DNA of 64,000 bases from the NCBI GenBank assembly GCA_949128115.1, contig OX421966.1:56913416-56977415 (forward strand), in the 5' to 3' direction. The notes beneath the pieces were generated by a model. The model saw nothing but the letters and a program-made list of their open reading frames with translations, was not told where the DNA came from and did no database searches. The position numbers and the translations under genes were made by a program. Of this stretch, positions 1 through 12,626 are shown piece by piece; position 1 is the first letter of the stretch, and every line of letters begins with the position of its first letter. Origin of the DNA: Anaspis maculata (lineage: Eukaryota > Arthropoda > Insecta > Coleoptera > Scraptiidae).

Positions 1-96
1 CCAACGAATTTGTAAAAGCGTAAACGAAAACTGAATGAGAGCTGCAACAACACAAGAGGCGCAACAAAGCATGATAAAAAGAGTAGATTATTGAAA

Positions 97-1450
97 TTAC
101 GCGTTGCTCTTGGGCGGATCACAATAAAACAGCCTTGTTGACCTGGCGTTCAAACGTGGAACAGAAAAGTGGATTCGCCCGAGAAGCTCCGGACAGTCAA
201 TGACATTTTGACTTGAATTAAAAATAAATTTGGCATTAGAAATGACATGTCTTGCCTCAAGAGAATGAAAATCATGTCTAGACAGCAAAGCGCTGTGATC
301 AAATCCTTGAGGAGGATAGGTGCCATCTAGCATGAATGATAAAAATTCCAAAAATCTTCTTTGGACTGATGCAAGTCTGGAAATATGAGTGACGTAGATG
401 GGGTACCAAATCAAAGAGACGTACTCAAACTTAGATCGTACAAAGCTGCAATAGAAAGCCCTCATACACGAAACACTCCCAAGCTTTCTGCAGTTGCGAT
501 ACAAAAAGCCAAGTGTCCTCAGCGACGAGGACACAATTTCGTCAATGTGACTCGGAAAAGATAAACTGCTGTCAAAAACGACACCCAAATCTCTTGTGAC
601 CCCGCTACGCCCAAGAAGCACCGGATCAACCGCATAATCGAAAGAAATTGTGTCAACCTTCCTGGTATGAGTCGCAATCATGCACTTGTCAACATTCAAG
701 GACAAACCATTCTGGCGACACCATTCTGATACGGAATAAACGCATCGCTGAAGCATGACAGAATCAAGAATCGTATCGACTCTGGAATATATCTTTAGAT
801 CGTCCGCAAACAGTAACTTGTTACAGTCGATCGACATGTCTATATCGTTGATGTAAATTAAAAACAACAATGGTCCCCACTTGGCCCCCTGGGCAACCCC
901 AGAAGTGGAAATATATGAACTGGAACTAATAAAGTGACACGTGACACGCTGAACTCGGTCAAAGAGGTAAGAACGAAACAACAGCAACAGAGATGGCGGA
1001 AACCAAAGTCTGTCTAGCTTGTGCATCAATAAGTTGAGATATAATTGATCGAATGCTTCAGAAATGTCCGTATACACCACGTCAACCTGGCCTCGGGAGT
1101 TCAAAGACTCGGATACAAACTGTGAGAAACACGCCAGATTTGTGATTGTGGATCTCCCCTCCATGGAACCGTGTTGGAAGGGAGAGATTATGTTTTTTCA
1201 CCTGTGGATAAATTTGATTGTAGAGGATAGTGTCAAAAATCTTGGCAAAGTTGGAAATTAGCGATATTGGACGGTAGTTATTAGGGACTGAAGGATCGCC
1301 CTCCTTCAACACCGGACAAACCTTGGTCCGTTTCCAGGTCTTGGGGTACGCTAAGGTAGTGGGATTAGATTGAAGATGAATCTCCAAAAATCGGCAAAAA
1401 CACAAGCACAGTCGCGGACCAGGAAAACGGGCACCATGTTCTCACCCGAA
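97..1450 (-). mobile_element. Decayed CR1/Jockey-group LINE, reverse transcriptase region
   Basis: The minus strand encodes the RT domain of a non-LTR retrotransposon. Motifs run in order from high to low coordinate: TWKRTKVCPVLKEGD and NYRPISLIS (about 1340-1260), then ISPFQHGSMEGRSTITN, DISEAFDQ, a GVPQG-like block that reads GVAQGAKWGPLLFLIYIND, the catalytic FADD and a thumb/connection region ending near VQRRFLEFL. The longest open stretch is 97-1164 (355 residues). At least two frameshifts separate the motifs: one near 1195, before ISPFQHG, and one near 1365, upstream of TWKR. No endonuclease domain is visible upstream. This is a 5'-truncated pseudogene of an element that once copied itself by target-primed reverse transcription. 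The group assignment rests on motif style only. Confidence 0.88.
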
Positions 1451-4400
1451 CCCATTTTGCAGGAGAAGCGATTGAAGTTATATTTCTTAAGGTTATATTC
1501 TATCAAAAACCGGTAATCAATCAATGGCCAAATAAATTCAATGAAAACTCGAAAACTGTCCCAAGAATTACAAAGAAATGCTGAATCAAAAATCAGACAG
1601 GGAGTGCGACCAAAGTTCCACGAGCGAACTCAAGAAGGTAACATCAGTGAAGTCACAAATACGGAGCGAGTATGATAGAAATAATGTTGTTATTCAATGT
1701 AAACAACGTGAATGATGGAATTTTTGAGAAGAAAAATTTGTTATAAATTGACCAAAAGCCTACTAGCTCGGAGGACGTGGGTCTAGTTCATCATTTTTTG
1801 GCTCAAAACCGGACCTAGCTTATTTTACTGAATTTTTGAATATTTCTAACCATTTTGTTGATGCGGTACATTTGATTCAAGATAAGAATGTAAGAGGTCC
1901 GTTGTATAATATACGAATATCAATTATTTACCATGGGGGTTTTATTGCATTGAATTAGTCTGCTTGCATTTTATGTCATTACTTTCATGTTTATGGTCAG
2001 ATCCGTAATTTTGTGTATGATTTGAGTTTCATGTGCTCACTTGACTGTAATTTTTGCGTGTCCAGGTTTAAACTGCGTAATTATCTGCGATCTAATTTTG
2101 TCTTATTTTTTTTTGCAATTATTGTAGTCACCTTCTCTTGTAATAGCAACAGTGTACTTGATGTGTCATTTTTTTTGTGTCAATATTTCATGCCCTCCTT
2201 CTATTGTGATTCTCAAATATTTTCAGGCTAGCTTTTGTAACTGTTATTTTCACATGACGCTTGCTGAGTATGATTGGGCTTTGGTGCGAGACTAATATTT
2301 CCTCGAATACCGTGACAGGTCGCATCCCTGTCGCCATCTATCGCTTCCATCCGACGTAATTTGACAGGTTTTTCAATGTTTGGTTTTTGCACATTGTCAC
2401 TGGGTTTTTACCGTCCAAGCAGGTTGTACGGTACCTTTTGTTGGGGTGTCATGTTCATTATTTTGCTATATTCGCTATGACATGATTTGATATTACCTGT
2501 CGGGTCTAATCTGGGTCCGCAATGATGGATATGGATATGCCGAGATTGTTGTCAACTCTTAGCGAGGAACATGTCAGCTATTTGGTGTAAGTTTTCTTCT
2601 AGCTCCTCGTGTGCATGGGGTGCACAAATATCATAATCATTTTACATTGTTGGTAGTATTTTGTATTGTTTTGTATTGTTTCAGTATGCCCTGTCTACTA
2701 ATGTGTTTTCAGTTTTTTTTATTGTCTCTGTGAGTTGACTAATTTCGCTTGATTTTGCTTGCCACTAAAACGAAGAATAATAGTGAGTTCTTTGTCACTT
2801 TTTCCAACATATTTGAGGGTCTTTTGTTTCGGGCAATACTCATGGGTTTCTTTGCCAGGTTCTTCCACTGAGTGCCTTTTTCTCAAATCCGTCATTTTCC
2901 TTTTTCTTCCACTTGACACTCTAACATATATTGTTGTAATGTTTTTAATGGTTTGATTGTTTTTTCTTCATTTTGTCCATTTTGTTAATTTTGTTTATTC
3001 TGTCAGTCACATGTTGGGTGTTTTGCGAAAAGTACTGAAACCGTACAGGAGCCCCGGCCGTCTATTATTTCTCCCTCGAAAAAAATAACAAGAGGCCGGC
3101 ACTCCGCCAGTAGAAAATGACGGTATGCAACAAGATATCCGCGAGACAAACGCTCAACGGCTTCCTGAGAGAGCGACGAGAAAAACACATCTCGCATGAG
3201 ACTAGAGTGGCGGAGAAATTCCAGGAAGAGAGTAGGGACGCCATACTCGAAGCTTGACCAATTTACTGTGTTTTGTCCGTGAAATACTCGCATATTCAGC
3301 CAATTCTACCACGTTAATTTTGAGAATCATGCCGAAAGACCGCAGGCGAGACACCAAGGGCCGACTGGCATCAAAAACGCCAGGTAGCCCTTAAAATTTG
3401 ACAATTTCCGGCAAGGAAAAGATTTATTTGCTTGTTAAAATACGTAGCAGAAATCAGTGAACCTCAGGTTAAGCTGAATCGTTTGCTTTGCGTTCGTGGA
3501 GAGTCTCGCGGTGTGTTTGGAGAGATGGGGCATCGAGATATCGCCCTGCGTTCCTCCTATTCAAAGCGGGGCCTTCTAGTGACGCCGGACCTCCAGTGGC
3601 GTAGAAAGAGGTCGGGCCGTCGCCGTGGCGATGTACTTCCGTACTCTGGTTTGTAACACGATTGTAAAAATATTTATGGTGTGAATAGCTCTGTCTTTCC
3701 AAACTTTTACAAACCGTGGGTAGCTGATGTCAAGCTGCAAGACGCAGGGCATGTCCACCGCCAAGAATGATTACAAAAGGGGTTTGTTCGCAAGACAGGG
3801 TTCGTACGACATCAACGATTACCACAAGGGGTTGGCGAACACTGAACGAGGCAATTAAATGCGAATAAAAGACAATCAAAATGTGAATTAAATTGAGAGA
3901 GGCAACTGAGATGCGAATAAAATTGAGATGAGACCTACAAGTGACCATCATGCCCTAGTACACCCATTGCGTCTGAAATTTAGGTGGGACAGAGTGAGTT
4001 TCACTTGTTGTTGTCCGTATTTTATATCTCTTTCTTTCAGGGAGAGTATGTTATTTTATTCATTGCTTGGGTGTGGATGGGCCTTTCTTGCGGCTGTAGT
4101 ATGCTTGCGAGTGTCTAGAGTTGAATAACATCACTTCCGGCCAGTAGCCATGAGGCATGCTGGGCTGACAGCCTCGATTACGCTGGCTCAGCAGAAAGTG
4201 GGGGCCCTAGATATACTACTTCAACTGGCGTTAGTGCTGGATGTAATTGTATTCGTTCGCCTCCTCCACCGCAAGTAGTGGACATTCCTCATGTTTTCTG
4301 ATTTTGTTGGCCTCGCAAAAGCTTTCCCATAAACTGTCCGTTAGGGCTATATTTTGGGGTGCTCTTCCCAACAGTTATGACTTAGTTGGGTTAAGCTTAT

Positions 4401-5570
4401 GTGATAGATTTGCATTTTCGTGTGGCCGCACTTATTTTATACATTGTGCATGATTTCTTCTACTGTGTGTCTGAAAATCCTTCGCCAACTTTGTGTCCAC
4501 GCCAAAAGAAAGAGCCGAGTGTGTTAAGTGTGTTCCCCTCTAGGTACACCAATGGCACTGATTTAGTTTGTTCCAGATATCTCTCGTCTCTCTTTGAATG
4601 TTCGCGTTGTTCTCTACCCAAGCGCGAACACGACAAAGGGGGGGGGGGGGAGAATGTTGAGCTTTGTTATTGGGGAAAATCTCGATTGACGAAATCTTAG
4701 AATTTGTGATACTTTGTTCTGATTCTGTTTGACTCACACTGACTTCTGAAAGTAAAACTGTTTCCCACCAGCCAAAAACATCGAGAAATGGTAAAAGTGG
4801 AGTATAATTTATATTTGTTCATGTCAAACGCCTCTGGCGGCTCTTTCGCTTCTGTCTCACTCAATTTCGTGAATGGGGTGGGGTGCGAGCGGTTACAGTG
4901 CTTATAGTAGGATCAATTTTGCACCTATTTTGATCTGAGTAAATGCACCTTTTTGTGCAATGAGCGTATTTCATTGAACCCCTTCTTCTTTCCCTCGAGA
5001 CGTTTCACTCCTGAACAAAAGCGGACACAGCGAAGGGTTGACACGATCACAGGCCAAACAAAAAGCATGTCAGGGGGAAGAGGGGCGTACCATCACAAGT
5101 TTTGAAGATAAAAGCATTACAAAGTTTCTATCAATAAATACCAGTGAACTAGAGCACTTCAGTTTCTCTCCTTACCTGAACCTGTTATATGTATCAGTTT
5201 ATTCATCATAAAGAGAGAATTTAAATAAGCTAACTAGACATCAAGTATTACTGGTTGCCTACCCATCCAGGGATTTAAAAAAAATAGCTAAGGTTTTGCG
5301 AGTACTACTAGTGCTCATCCATCCAGGGACGGAAAAAAAAGTTTTATCAGTACCTGAGATTAGTAGGTTTCGGTTCGAGTTCACGGCTTGGGGTCCAAAA
5401 ACAAAATAGAATTAGACAGGTTTTATCACTGTTTTAAATCAAGTATCATGAGATGTTCAAAATGATTCGTAAGATGTAGTACAGCTCGTGCTTCAATTAG
5501 TTGCTTTGTACCTCTATTAACCAGTCAAGCTGAAAAAGACCTTGAACTTGCCGACAGTTGAACTTAGACT
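1451..5570. other. No gene recognised
   Basis: I see no convincing coding region. The plus strand is T-rich between about 1,900 and 3,000. A run of 13 G lies at 4638-4650. Short imperfect repeats of CCATCCAGGGA followed by an A-run occur near 5266 and 5318. The open frames here are short and carry no motif I recognise. A 22-codon reading frame at 2522-2590 overlaps a GTAAGT splice-donor-like hexamer and is discussed as a weak finding. Confidence 0.6.
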
Positions 5571-5572
5571 GG

Positions 5573-5717
5573 GGCCGTATTTTTGAAACGTGTGAATTCA
5601 TTTCCCATGTGACAATGATGCGGTCACTATGTCACCAGCCAATCACAGGAGCAGAAACACACAGTTGACATAGTAATCCCATGTAGAATCATCTCGCTGT
5701 TTTCAAAAATACGGACC
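5573..5717. mobile_element. Small MITE with ~16-bp terminal inverted repeats
   Basis: The left end GGCCGTATTTTTGAAA (5573-5588) is matched in inverted orientation by TTTCAAAAATACGGACC at the right end (5701-5717), with one mismatch in the first bases. The interior (~110 bp) has no coding capacity, so this would be a non-autonomous DNA transposon. I could not define a target-site duplication, so the superfamily is open. Confidence 0.5.
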
Positions 5718-7489
5718 TTGGAGGAACAAAATAGTAAGGGAGTAGAGATAGCAAGCCAAATTAGATACCCAACCCCCAACCTACGTGATAACAAACTCTC
5801 CTTTAACGCTACTAATTGCATCTTGAGACCAAGAAAAGTGCTAAATCTACCAGAGTAAAACGTTTACAGGAACACCGCGTCGTGTATTTCCACACACACA
5901 CACAAAGACATAACGTGTGGTCATTTCCCAGAGCACAGCGGCATTAAATAAGGCTCATGACATTTGGCAACGACCCTCTTTCGGGGGAGCGCAGCGCAGT
6001 TGTAGGCCTCCGGTCTCCGCCGTTCCGGAAATATAGCGCGTGGGAAACCCTTCGGGTGATGGTCGTGGTCAACAAAAGCTCCGGGATAATAAGCTGGACC
6101 GTTGAATCGGCTCTGTATTACCCTAATTCCAGGCTCCTTTACTACACCTACAAACGATTTGAAGACTGCCCGGTGCCCCCATGTTCGGGGTTAATAAGGG
6201 AGAACGGAGAAGGAAAACCGATCTGTAACAATTTAGGGTTAGCTATACTTACTATATAACCGCCCCGAAAAAATTAATTGCGCATCAATGTCACGATTCA
6301 ACCGGTTAAATTATGATTAATTTCTAGAAACAATGCGTAACAAATTAGTGTCGGGGGGCTCGCGTTCCCCGTTCCCATTAGCATGGCGCGCAATAATAGT
6401 GCCAACATGAGACAAAAACGCCAAACTCCCTAAACGCCCGGGCTCTGTGTCCGCGTCAAATTTGCCAGACAATACGTGACAAGTGCGATAATTAATGGAT
6501 GCCCCCTCCCCAGAAGGCAGCGGGGCTCATCATGACTCGTCCGTTTCAGTCTGCGAGTATTGTCTGTAGTTTGATCAAAATTGATGACGAAACGATTATA
6601 TTGACGAGAACGCTTGCGTTTCGGCATTCAAAAACCGCAGTGTGATGGTGGTCGGTGTCAGTTGAAACGGCGCAAAAACCAGTCGAAGCGCGCTAAAAAG
6701 AAGCGAAAGTTAATTGCAGTGGAAGTGAGACGTTTCGGACCCGTCCCGGCGGAAACGTCCGATCATTTGTATCTATCACCATATTGACGTTTAAGCTCTT
6801 CTCTCGGCCGGGAGAGTCGTTTCGATAAATCGCTGCTGCTCCTTTCCGAAAGAGTAATGTCGACGTCATCCTGCAAAGTGGCGGGAGAGAGCGTCGCGGC
6901 GCTCGTATTTTCCGGGTCCTCTCTGCTGCCGCCGCCGCTTCGAGCACGACGCCGCCTGCCGCGCTCTGTGTGTTATGTACCAGTCAGAGCGGGACAGCGC
7001 GGCGTTTCGCCCTCGTTTGCGTCCTGCAGGATCTCTGGGAAAAAAAGCTGAAACAGCATTTCAATGTCTGTCAACGGGAAATAATAAAATTCGACGTCGC
7101 GTCTCGCCGGGCTTTTAGCATCGACGGATGCCGCTGCTGGGCTGGCTGCGAAGACAAATAATAAAAATCTCCGCGTAATGCCGCTGGCTTGCCGATTCTT
7201 TCGCGCGTCGGTTCCGAATGCTGTTGAGAGTTTTCGCGATGCATTTTCCATCTTTCTGACACATCTGTCAACTGGCAAAGATATATTGGCCTTCTGACCG
7301 TAACAAGTTGCCAGACCTAATTTATTTTTGAATTATGAAAGGTATCAATAGGTACTCGATAATGAGACAAGAAAACATGGATTCATCAATCGATCATTCT
7401 CCTATATCGATCCATTGATAACTGAAGCCGAAACATACCAAGCAGTGACAACTTCACCCGAGAATATTCAAAAAGTAGCATGGATAGCA
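5718..7489. other. CpG-rich single-copy DNA, no gene recognised
   Basis: A (CA)n tract lies near 5890. From about 5,950 to 7,280 the sequence is richer in G+C and in CpG than its surroundings and shows none of the repeats found elsewhere. Open frames on both strands (for example 5957-6259 plus and 6973-7278 minus) overlap each other and carry no recognisable domain. This could be regulatory DNA or an untranslated exon, but nothing in the sequence decides that. Confidence 0.4.
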
Positions 7490-7935
7490 ACAGCAGCGTT
7501 GAAAACTACAAGAAGCAAATAACAATTAAGTGCCCTAATATTGTTCCGCGGAAAATGTGCAGAGATAGAAAATTGTGACAACGAACTCGGGACAGTGGCA
7601 GAGAAGCTGAAGCATGCATTGCTGATAATCTCTCGCAAGCTATCATTCTACAGCAACTTCCTGATAAAGCTTCAAAAGTTATCACACCAATATGCAATGC
7701 TGCCTTCACACAGGGTCATGTCCCGACTAACTGTAGAATTGCACAAGCTATGTTGTTCAGGCCTAGTGGAAAACTTGAAGATGTGTCATTTTGTGCAGGT
7801 CAGTCAATCTATTGCCTATTCTGTCAACGCTTCGGGAGAAGTTGATACTGAAGAGGTTGAACCAATGTTGGAAGAGAAGCATCTCAAGTATACCACATCA
7901 TCGGCTCGATTCAAGAGATAATGTAGCAAATCAAG
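7490..7935 (+). mobile_element. Jockey-clade LINE fragment, N-terminal part of the RT
   Basis: In the frame starting at 7588 the sequence reads through LPDKASKVITPICNAAF and GHVPTNCRIAQAML, the Jockey pattern upstream of SYRPISLLP. The next motif, NLLPILS...EKLILKRL, is in another frame (from about 7795), and EPMLEEKHL is in a third. So several indels have broken the gene. The match stops near 7935, exactly where the 1.6 kb dispersed repeat begins. The following RT motifs of the same type resume near 9895, so this is the left half of one element split by a later insertion. Confidence 0.72.
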
Positions 7936-7944
7936 CCTCATTTG

Positions 7945-9530
7945 CCTGGTTTTCCCCTACTGGGGATTTCTTTTAAATAATTGCTGAAGCCTAAGTTTTC
8001 TTATTGCAGCCTGACTGCTATTTTTCTATAGTTGATTCAAATTATGAGAGAGAATCGGAACTGAGCCACGACAGCCTTTCCGCCCTGTTAATAATATTTC
8101 GACGCCTCAAAGTTACCGGATGAATCAACCGGGTTGCGAAATTCGTTCTTCCTTAATTCGAGGCGTTATCGACTTGCTAAACTGAACATTTTAGAGTGGC
8201 TAGGCATGAATTTAACCCGACGTGAGAACGGTTCTCCTTCAAAAAATGTCCGCTCTGATTGGTCCATCAGACCACGGGGTTTTGAGATTAGACGAGTCTA
8301 TATGTAGAAGGTGAACAGAAGATAAGGGGACTTGAAACTTGTCTCGGGAACCGACCCGCGACTTGACTGGTGAACCGCGACTCGACGCGGTCATTTTCAT
8401 CAATAGTCTATTTACAGTCAATTAACTGAAAGCCACTTAATTTTTGGCACCTCGGATGGTGTTCGGACTGGGGCGCCGCTTTGGTGTCCCAGCGGCCGTG
8501 GAATTCCCGAATTTTGAGTGGTCATAATTCCACAATTCCACTGTTGGAAAACGCGCGCGAGAAATCAATTAAATCCCGGCCTCGTAGTACAAGGAAAACC
8601 GGACGCGCTTGAAGTGCATAGTGATTCATCGTAATCTCGACCGTCGCGCGTGCTAATGTTTTATACTGAATAAATTTACTAAGATGCGCTAATACGCGAT
8701 GTTTCTCGTCAACGCGGGAACCAATCGTCCTAAAATATTATCCCTGTGTTTTTCGCGAGTGTTACCCTGTTGGTACCAAGGGTGGAACGTGAATATGAAG
8801 TCCTTTATAGTGTAATGTCACCGTTTGAGGTAGAACCTATCTAATCAATATTCATGATGTGAAGCGCTCTCTCGGAGCAATGAGTCATCTGCCGAAACGC
8901 TCTCTAGCGACTCTATATCTCTCTCACTCTGAATATATCTCTCTCTCTCATACCCCCACTTACGTCATGTGCACGAGCCATGACGACTGAACGCCACAAT
9001 GGCGTCGTGACATTATGTTGCATTACTCTCTCACGTCACCAAACGTCACAGCGACAGCTGAGTTTGTATTTGTTTGCTTAATTAATTATTATTATTGCCA
9101 TGCCACGAGGTAGCTACTATTGTGAGTATTTTCGATCCTAGCTTTTGTAGCAAGCCTATGCAGGATTAAACTTATTAAATTTGCTTATTTGAATTATATA
9201 ATTTTTGTTTTGAAAATCTCTTGTTACCTTCACACGGAACCAGGTAAATAACTGGAGGTTTCTACTCGATTCAAATGCCTTGTCTGCCGGACTCATCTAA
9301 ACGCCTACTCCGAAGAGTTGAAGCTATAAATAAAAAAGCTAAAATGCACGCTATACTAACCTAAGTTAAAATTCTAGACGTGCCCAGATGGTCCGTTCCC
9401 CTTCCCCTATGGTTCTGCCTCTCCATATAAAATAACTGAGTCAGTGGTGGCAGTTGTACGTTACTACCCTGAGGTCAAGCACTCCTCTGAACGACCATAC
9501 AGGGTCATCGACCCGCTATAGTCCCCCAAG
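7945..9530. repeat. 1.6 kb dispersed repeat, copy A (LTR-like, inserted in the Jockey element)
   Basis: This stretch is collinear, with high identity by eye, to 27486-29910 once the 840-bp insertion there is removed. Shared landmarks include TTTTCCCCTACT at the start, TTTCGACGCCTCAAAGTTAC, ACCCTGTTGGTACC, a TC-rich ATCTCTCTC block, CTTACGTCATGTGCACGAG and, near the end, CCATATAAAATAACTG followed by GTCAGTGGTGGCAG. The TATAAA-like motif followed by a TGGTGGCAG sequence would fit an LTR end next to a primer-binding site, but I found no coding region of an LTR element beside it. Treat the LTR reading as inference. Confidence 0.72.
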
Positions 9531-9894
9531 CGGTACATAAGGTACAGGAACTTGCAATACTTATTATCATTCATACCTATTTTATTGTGTTTGAATTGTT
9601 TAGTTTATTTTGAACATCAACCGCCTCATTGTTACAATTGGTAACTAATTCAATACTTAGTAGTACAAAATACCTCGACAACCGCCATCCCTGGTGGCCC
9701 AAATGACGATCAGTGCTGGGATTTTTCCTAGTTGATAAATTTTTACATATATCCAATAAAGGGGTTAACCACCCCTAAACCTCGCTTGTTACAATAACAC
9801 ACATTGACAAAGTAAATACATCGAATGGTCAACAAGATCCACGAAGACGGAAAAAGGTGCAGTTCAGCCGCTCGAAGAGATAATGGAATATGCT

Positions 9895-10300
9895 ATAACC
9901 TTGAAAAACATCTACTCCATCACATGTATCAACTTTTGGAATCAAACATGAAAAATCGACACTTCTTTGTGGGAGTTCAAGACTCATAATACTCAGTTGT
10001 ACGTACCTTAACAGATTTGGCGTACCACAGGGTAGTGTGTTGGGACCAGTATTGTATTCACTTTACATAGCCAACCTTCCAAAATCCACGCTTACCACTG
10101 TTGCAAGTATAGGACGATAAATTTCTGTAAGTCAGGAAATGCCGGAAGGGCATATCGTTACTCAAAACGATAAGTAAAACAATGATTGAAATTAACGTCT
10201 GGTTCCATTAACAATCAACTGTACAAATTAATGAAACAATCCAACAATCTTGAACGCAGTGGAAGGCGGCGGTTTGGTCATGGTCATCTGGTTCTGAAAA
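9895..10300 (+). mobile_element. Jockey-clade LINE fragment, RT palm region (right half)
   Basis: The plus strand reads YNLEKHLLHHMYQLLES, NRHFFV and then GVPQGSVLGPVLYSLYIANL (near 10018-10075), the conserved RT block just before the catalytic FADD. FADD itself is destroyed: the reading runs TTVASIGR and then stops near 10119. Weak Jockey-like remnants continue to about 10,260. This is the continuation of the fragment ending at 7935. The intervening DNA is the dispersed repeat plus ~360 bp of unassigned sequence. Confidence 0.72.
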
Positions 10301-10684
10301 GATAAAAATGGGTTTGAGCATTACGCTACTCTCATGAATTGATCTCAGGTCAATTCGGTGTTGAATTCAACTCAACTCAGTCTTGAATCATTATGACTTT
10401 AAAACAATTCCACTCAGAGCCTTGAATCAATATGACTCTGAAACATTTCCGCTCAGCCTTACTAAATACGCGACTTGGCCTTCTATAGGCAGTATGGACT
10501 ATTCAAACATCACATACATACCAGCCAGAGTCTAAGTAAACAACGTGATAATGAAACGTACAATGGTACCCCCAACGAGCACCTGTTTCCAATACCACAT
10601 CACTTGTATCAAGCGTGATTATCTCATTCTAGGTTTGTCAACAACAGGTGATCACCTCCGATACCAATAACTCTTGACCCTGTG
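10301..10684. other. Unassigned flank of the Jockey remnant
   Basis: No gene or clear repeat family is visible. A short repeat of the type TTGAATCA..ATGACT appears twice between 10,380 and 10,440. Confidence 0.4.
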
Positions 10685-10686
10685 CC

Positions 10687-10875
10687 GATTCGTACAATGA
10701 AGCCAGGGGATACTCGCACAAGGCTCCTGAATCCAACCACAGAGCCATTCGCTAATCCCGCATCGTGCTATGGGGCCAGGGTGGAATGCTCATGGCCCCT
10801 GTAGCGTATTAGCGCAACTAATCCCGCATCGTGCAATGAGGTCAGGGAATGCACATGACCTCTGTAGCGTATTAG
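10687..10875. repeat. Three tandem hairpin units with compensatory arm changes
   Basis: Two well-aligned units start with CTAATCCCGCATCGTGC at 10752 and 10818 and end with GTAGCGTATTAG at 10812 and 10875. A diverged third unit lies upstream (about 10687-10730). Each unit has an inverted repeat in its centre: GAAGCC/GGCTCC (10699-10704 and 10722-10727, one mismatch), GGGGCCA/TGGCCCC (10772-10778 and 10793-10799) and GAGGTCA/TGACCTC (10838-10844 and 10856-10862). Between units 2 and 3 two arm positions change, and both partners change with them, so pairing is kept. The unit ends can also pair (CTAAT with ATTAG, CGC with GCG). Confidence 0.7.
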
Positions 10876-11914
10876 TTCAGACAAAACCTCCATTTACTCT
10901 GTATAAGCAATGCTGAGGTTTTCGTGTTCAATTATTTACATAGGCACAATCAATCTACAGTACACAAATAGGTATATGCTCGTGAGAAGACTCACCATTT
11001 GGATGTTGACAGCTTCGTAAATTTGTCACAGGGAGAAATGCACCTTGTCATCAGTAACTATGCATTATTTCTACACACAAAGGTAAACAAACACAACCAA
11101 CTGTTGCGATCAATTGTTATAAAAAATAGGTGTCTTACACAAGTTACGTTGATAATACTGCTATTTATGTACTGGTATCATACTCCAACCCTGCATCGGC
11201 TACCAATAATCTTCAATCAAATATGGACAATATACAATTTTGGCTCGTATATGACAAATCAAATTGAACGCCGATAAGTCATGTTTACAATAAGGAAGGG
11301 AAGTTGCCCACCTGTTGTATCTATCTCTGAACGGTGTATCGTTCAAAATTCTCGCATGAACGAGGTTTCGCCGTGTACACCGCGTTGACAGGCTTTGCGG
11401 CCTAGTGGTTTCAGTATTGCCCCCCACCTGCGTGGAGCAAAAACTCGGACGAGAATGCAGTGTTTCCTTGCAAGAAACCGAATCTTTGTAAGCCGGAACG
11501 CAGAGAATGTTCCTTCTTTCCGCGGCACACTTTCAAAACAAGTACCCAACATGTGTGAGTAGAGGTCGTGTCGATTCGTTCCTTCGGCTCGCCTCAAAGG
11601 AGCCCACGCTTATCGTCGAGGAAAACCGCATCATGACACAGCGACCGCCACTTCCAACAGGAAAATGATAGCCCATGCTCATCGCCAAAGAAAACCGCAT
11701 CAAAGTCAACTACGGTTATTCCCGATTGTTTTCCACAATCATGTATTTATTTCAGTGTACGGAGAGTGGGCTGAAGAAATGGGTTCTCCACTGTAGGGCA
11801 GCTCAATGGTGACGTGTTTTGGCTTGAACTTGAAAAGTCAATGGCAAAAAAGCTAAGTGCGAAAATTGAGAGAAATTTGTCATTTGATCGAGCTCAAATG
11901 CAGGTGAGCTTGCA
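10876..11914. other. No gene recognised; one 33-bp direct repeat
   Basis: A 33-bp imperfect direct repeat beginning AGCCCA(C/T)GCT occurs at 11601-11633 and 11670-11702. A GCGGCCTAGTGG sequence near 11396 resembles a polymerase III A box, but no clear B box follows, so I do not call a SINE. Open frames are short and unrecognised. Confidence 0.4.
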
Positions 11915-11917
11915 CAA

Positions 11918-12626
11918 TAGTCCGGATGCTAGTTGAAAGTACCTTGCATTTTTTGATGAGAAGATGCCACTCGGTGGAAATGTTCTCTGCATCGTACTCT
12001 TCCGATCCAGAAAGGTAGCCATCAGCACCATCCATGCCGCCGGCGTATACAGGGTGATACAGAAAAAAAAAGTTGAAAAATTATATTCAATTAACCGAAA
12101 TATGTGGAGACGTGTTACTCACCACATACATTAACTATTTCATGCTTATGAAGCCGCAGCAAACTGTTCTTGATTACCTTGAACCGTCTTTGAAATGCAG
12201 GGGAAAACCAGAAAAAAAAACAAGAGCACTCTTTTTTCCATAAATAAGTAATTCTTCGAGATATTGACACAATACTTGGTATTTCTACAAAAAGTAATGT
12301 TAGGAAAGATATGAGCTAGGTAGTCAATTTCTAAGCCAACTATTTCCAAAAATACGATTGTCAACTTTTTTTTTCCTCTTGAGCACCATCTTGAATCTGC
12401 CCTGTGAGGCATCGTTGAAAAGGTGACTGGTAATTATGATAATGGTAACATGAAATCATTGTATCGCAAAAACAACCTCCTCATCATAACTCAGTGACTT
12501 CTTCGGCAAGAAAGAATTGTCATTCACGTATTTTTTGGCTCTTCAAAGCTTTAGTGCCCATGATGGCATTTGCAACATGTGGAATGGTAAAATATGTTAC
12601 GCATTATGAACCTTGATGTACTTTGA
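11918..12626. repeat. Foldback 1, outer part of left arm
   Basis: It pairs with about 17,950-18,667 in inverted orientation. The last 8 bp (TACTTTGA, 12619-12626) are the left copy of the target-site duplication made by the LINE insertion. An open frame on the minus strand at 12146-12412 and its counterpart at 18236-18430 are arm sequence read in the same sense. They share no known domain, and I do not treat them as genes. Confidence 0.8.

Noticed and set aside
7541..7921. 126-codon host gene
   Set aside because: The other frames in the same stretch carry Jockey RT motifs, so this frame is mostly a shadow of a decayed LINE.
11390..11460. SINE with polymerase III promoter
   Set aside because: An A-box-like GCGGCCTAGTGG is present, but no acceptable GGTTCGANNCC B box follows at the right distance.
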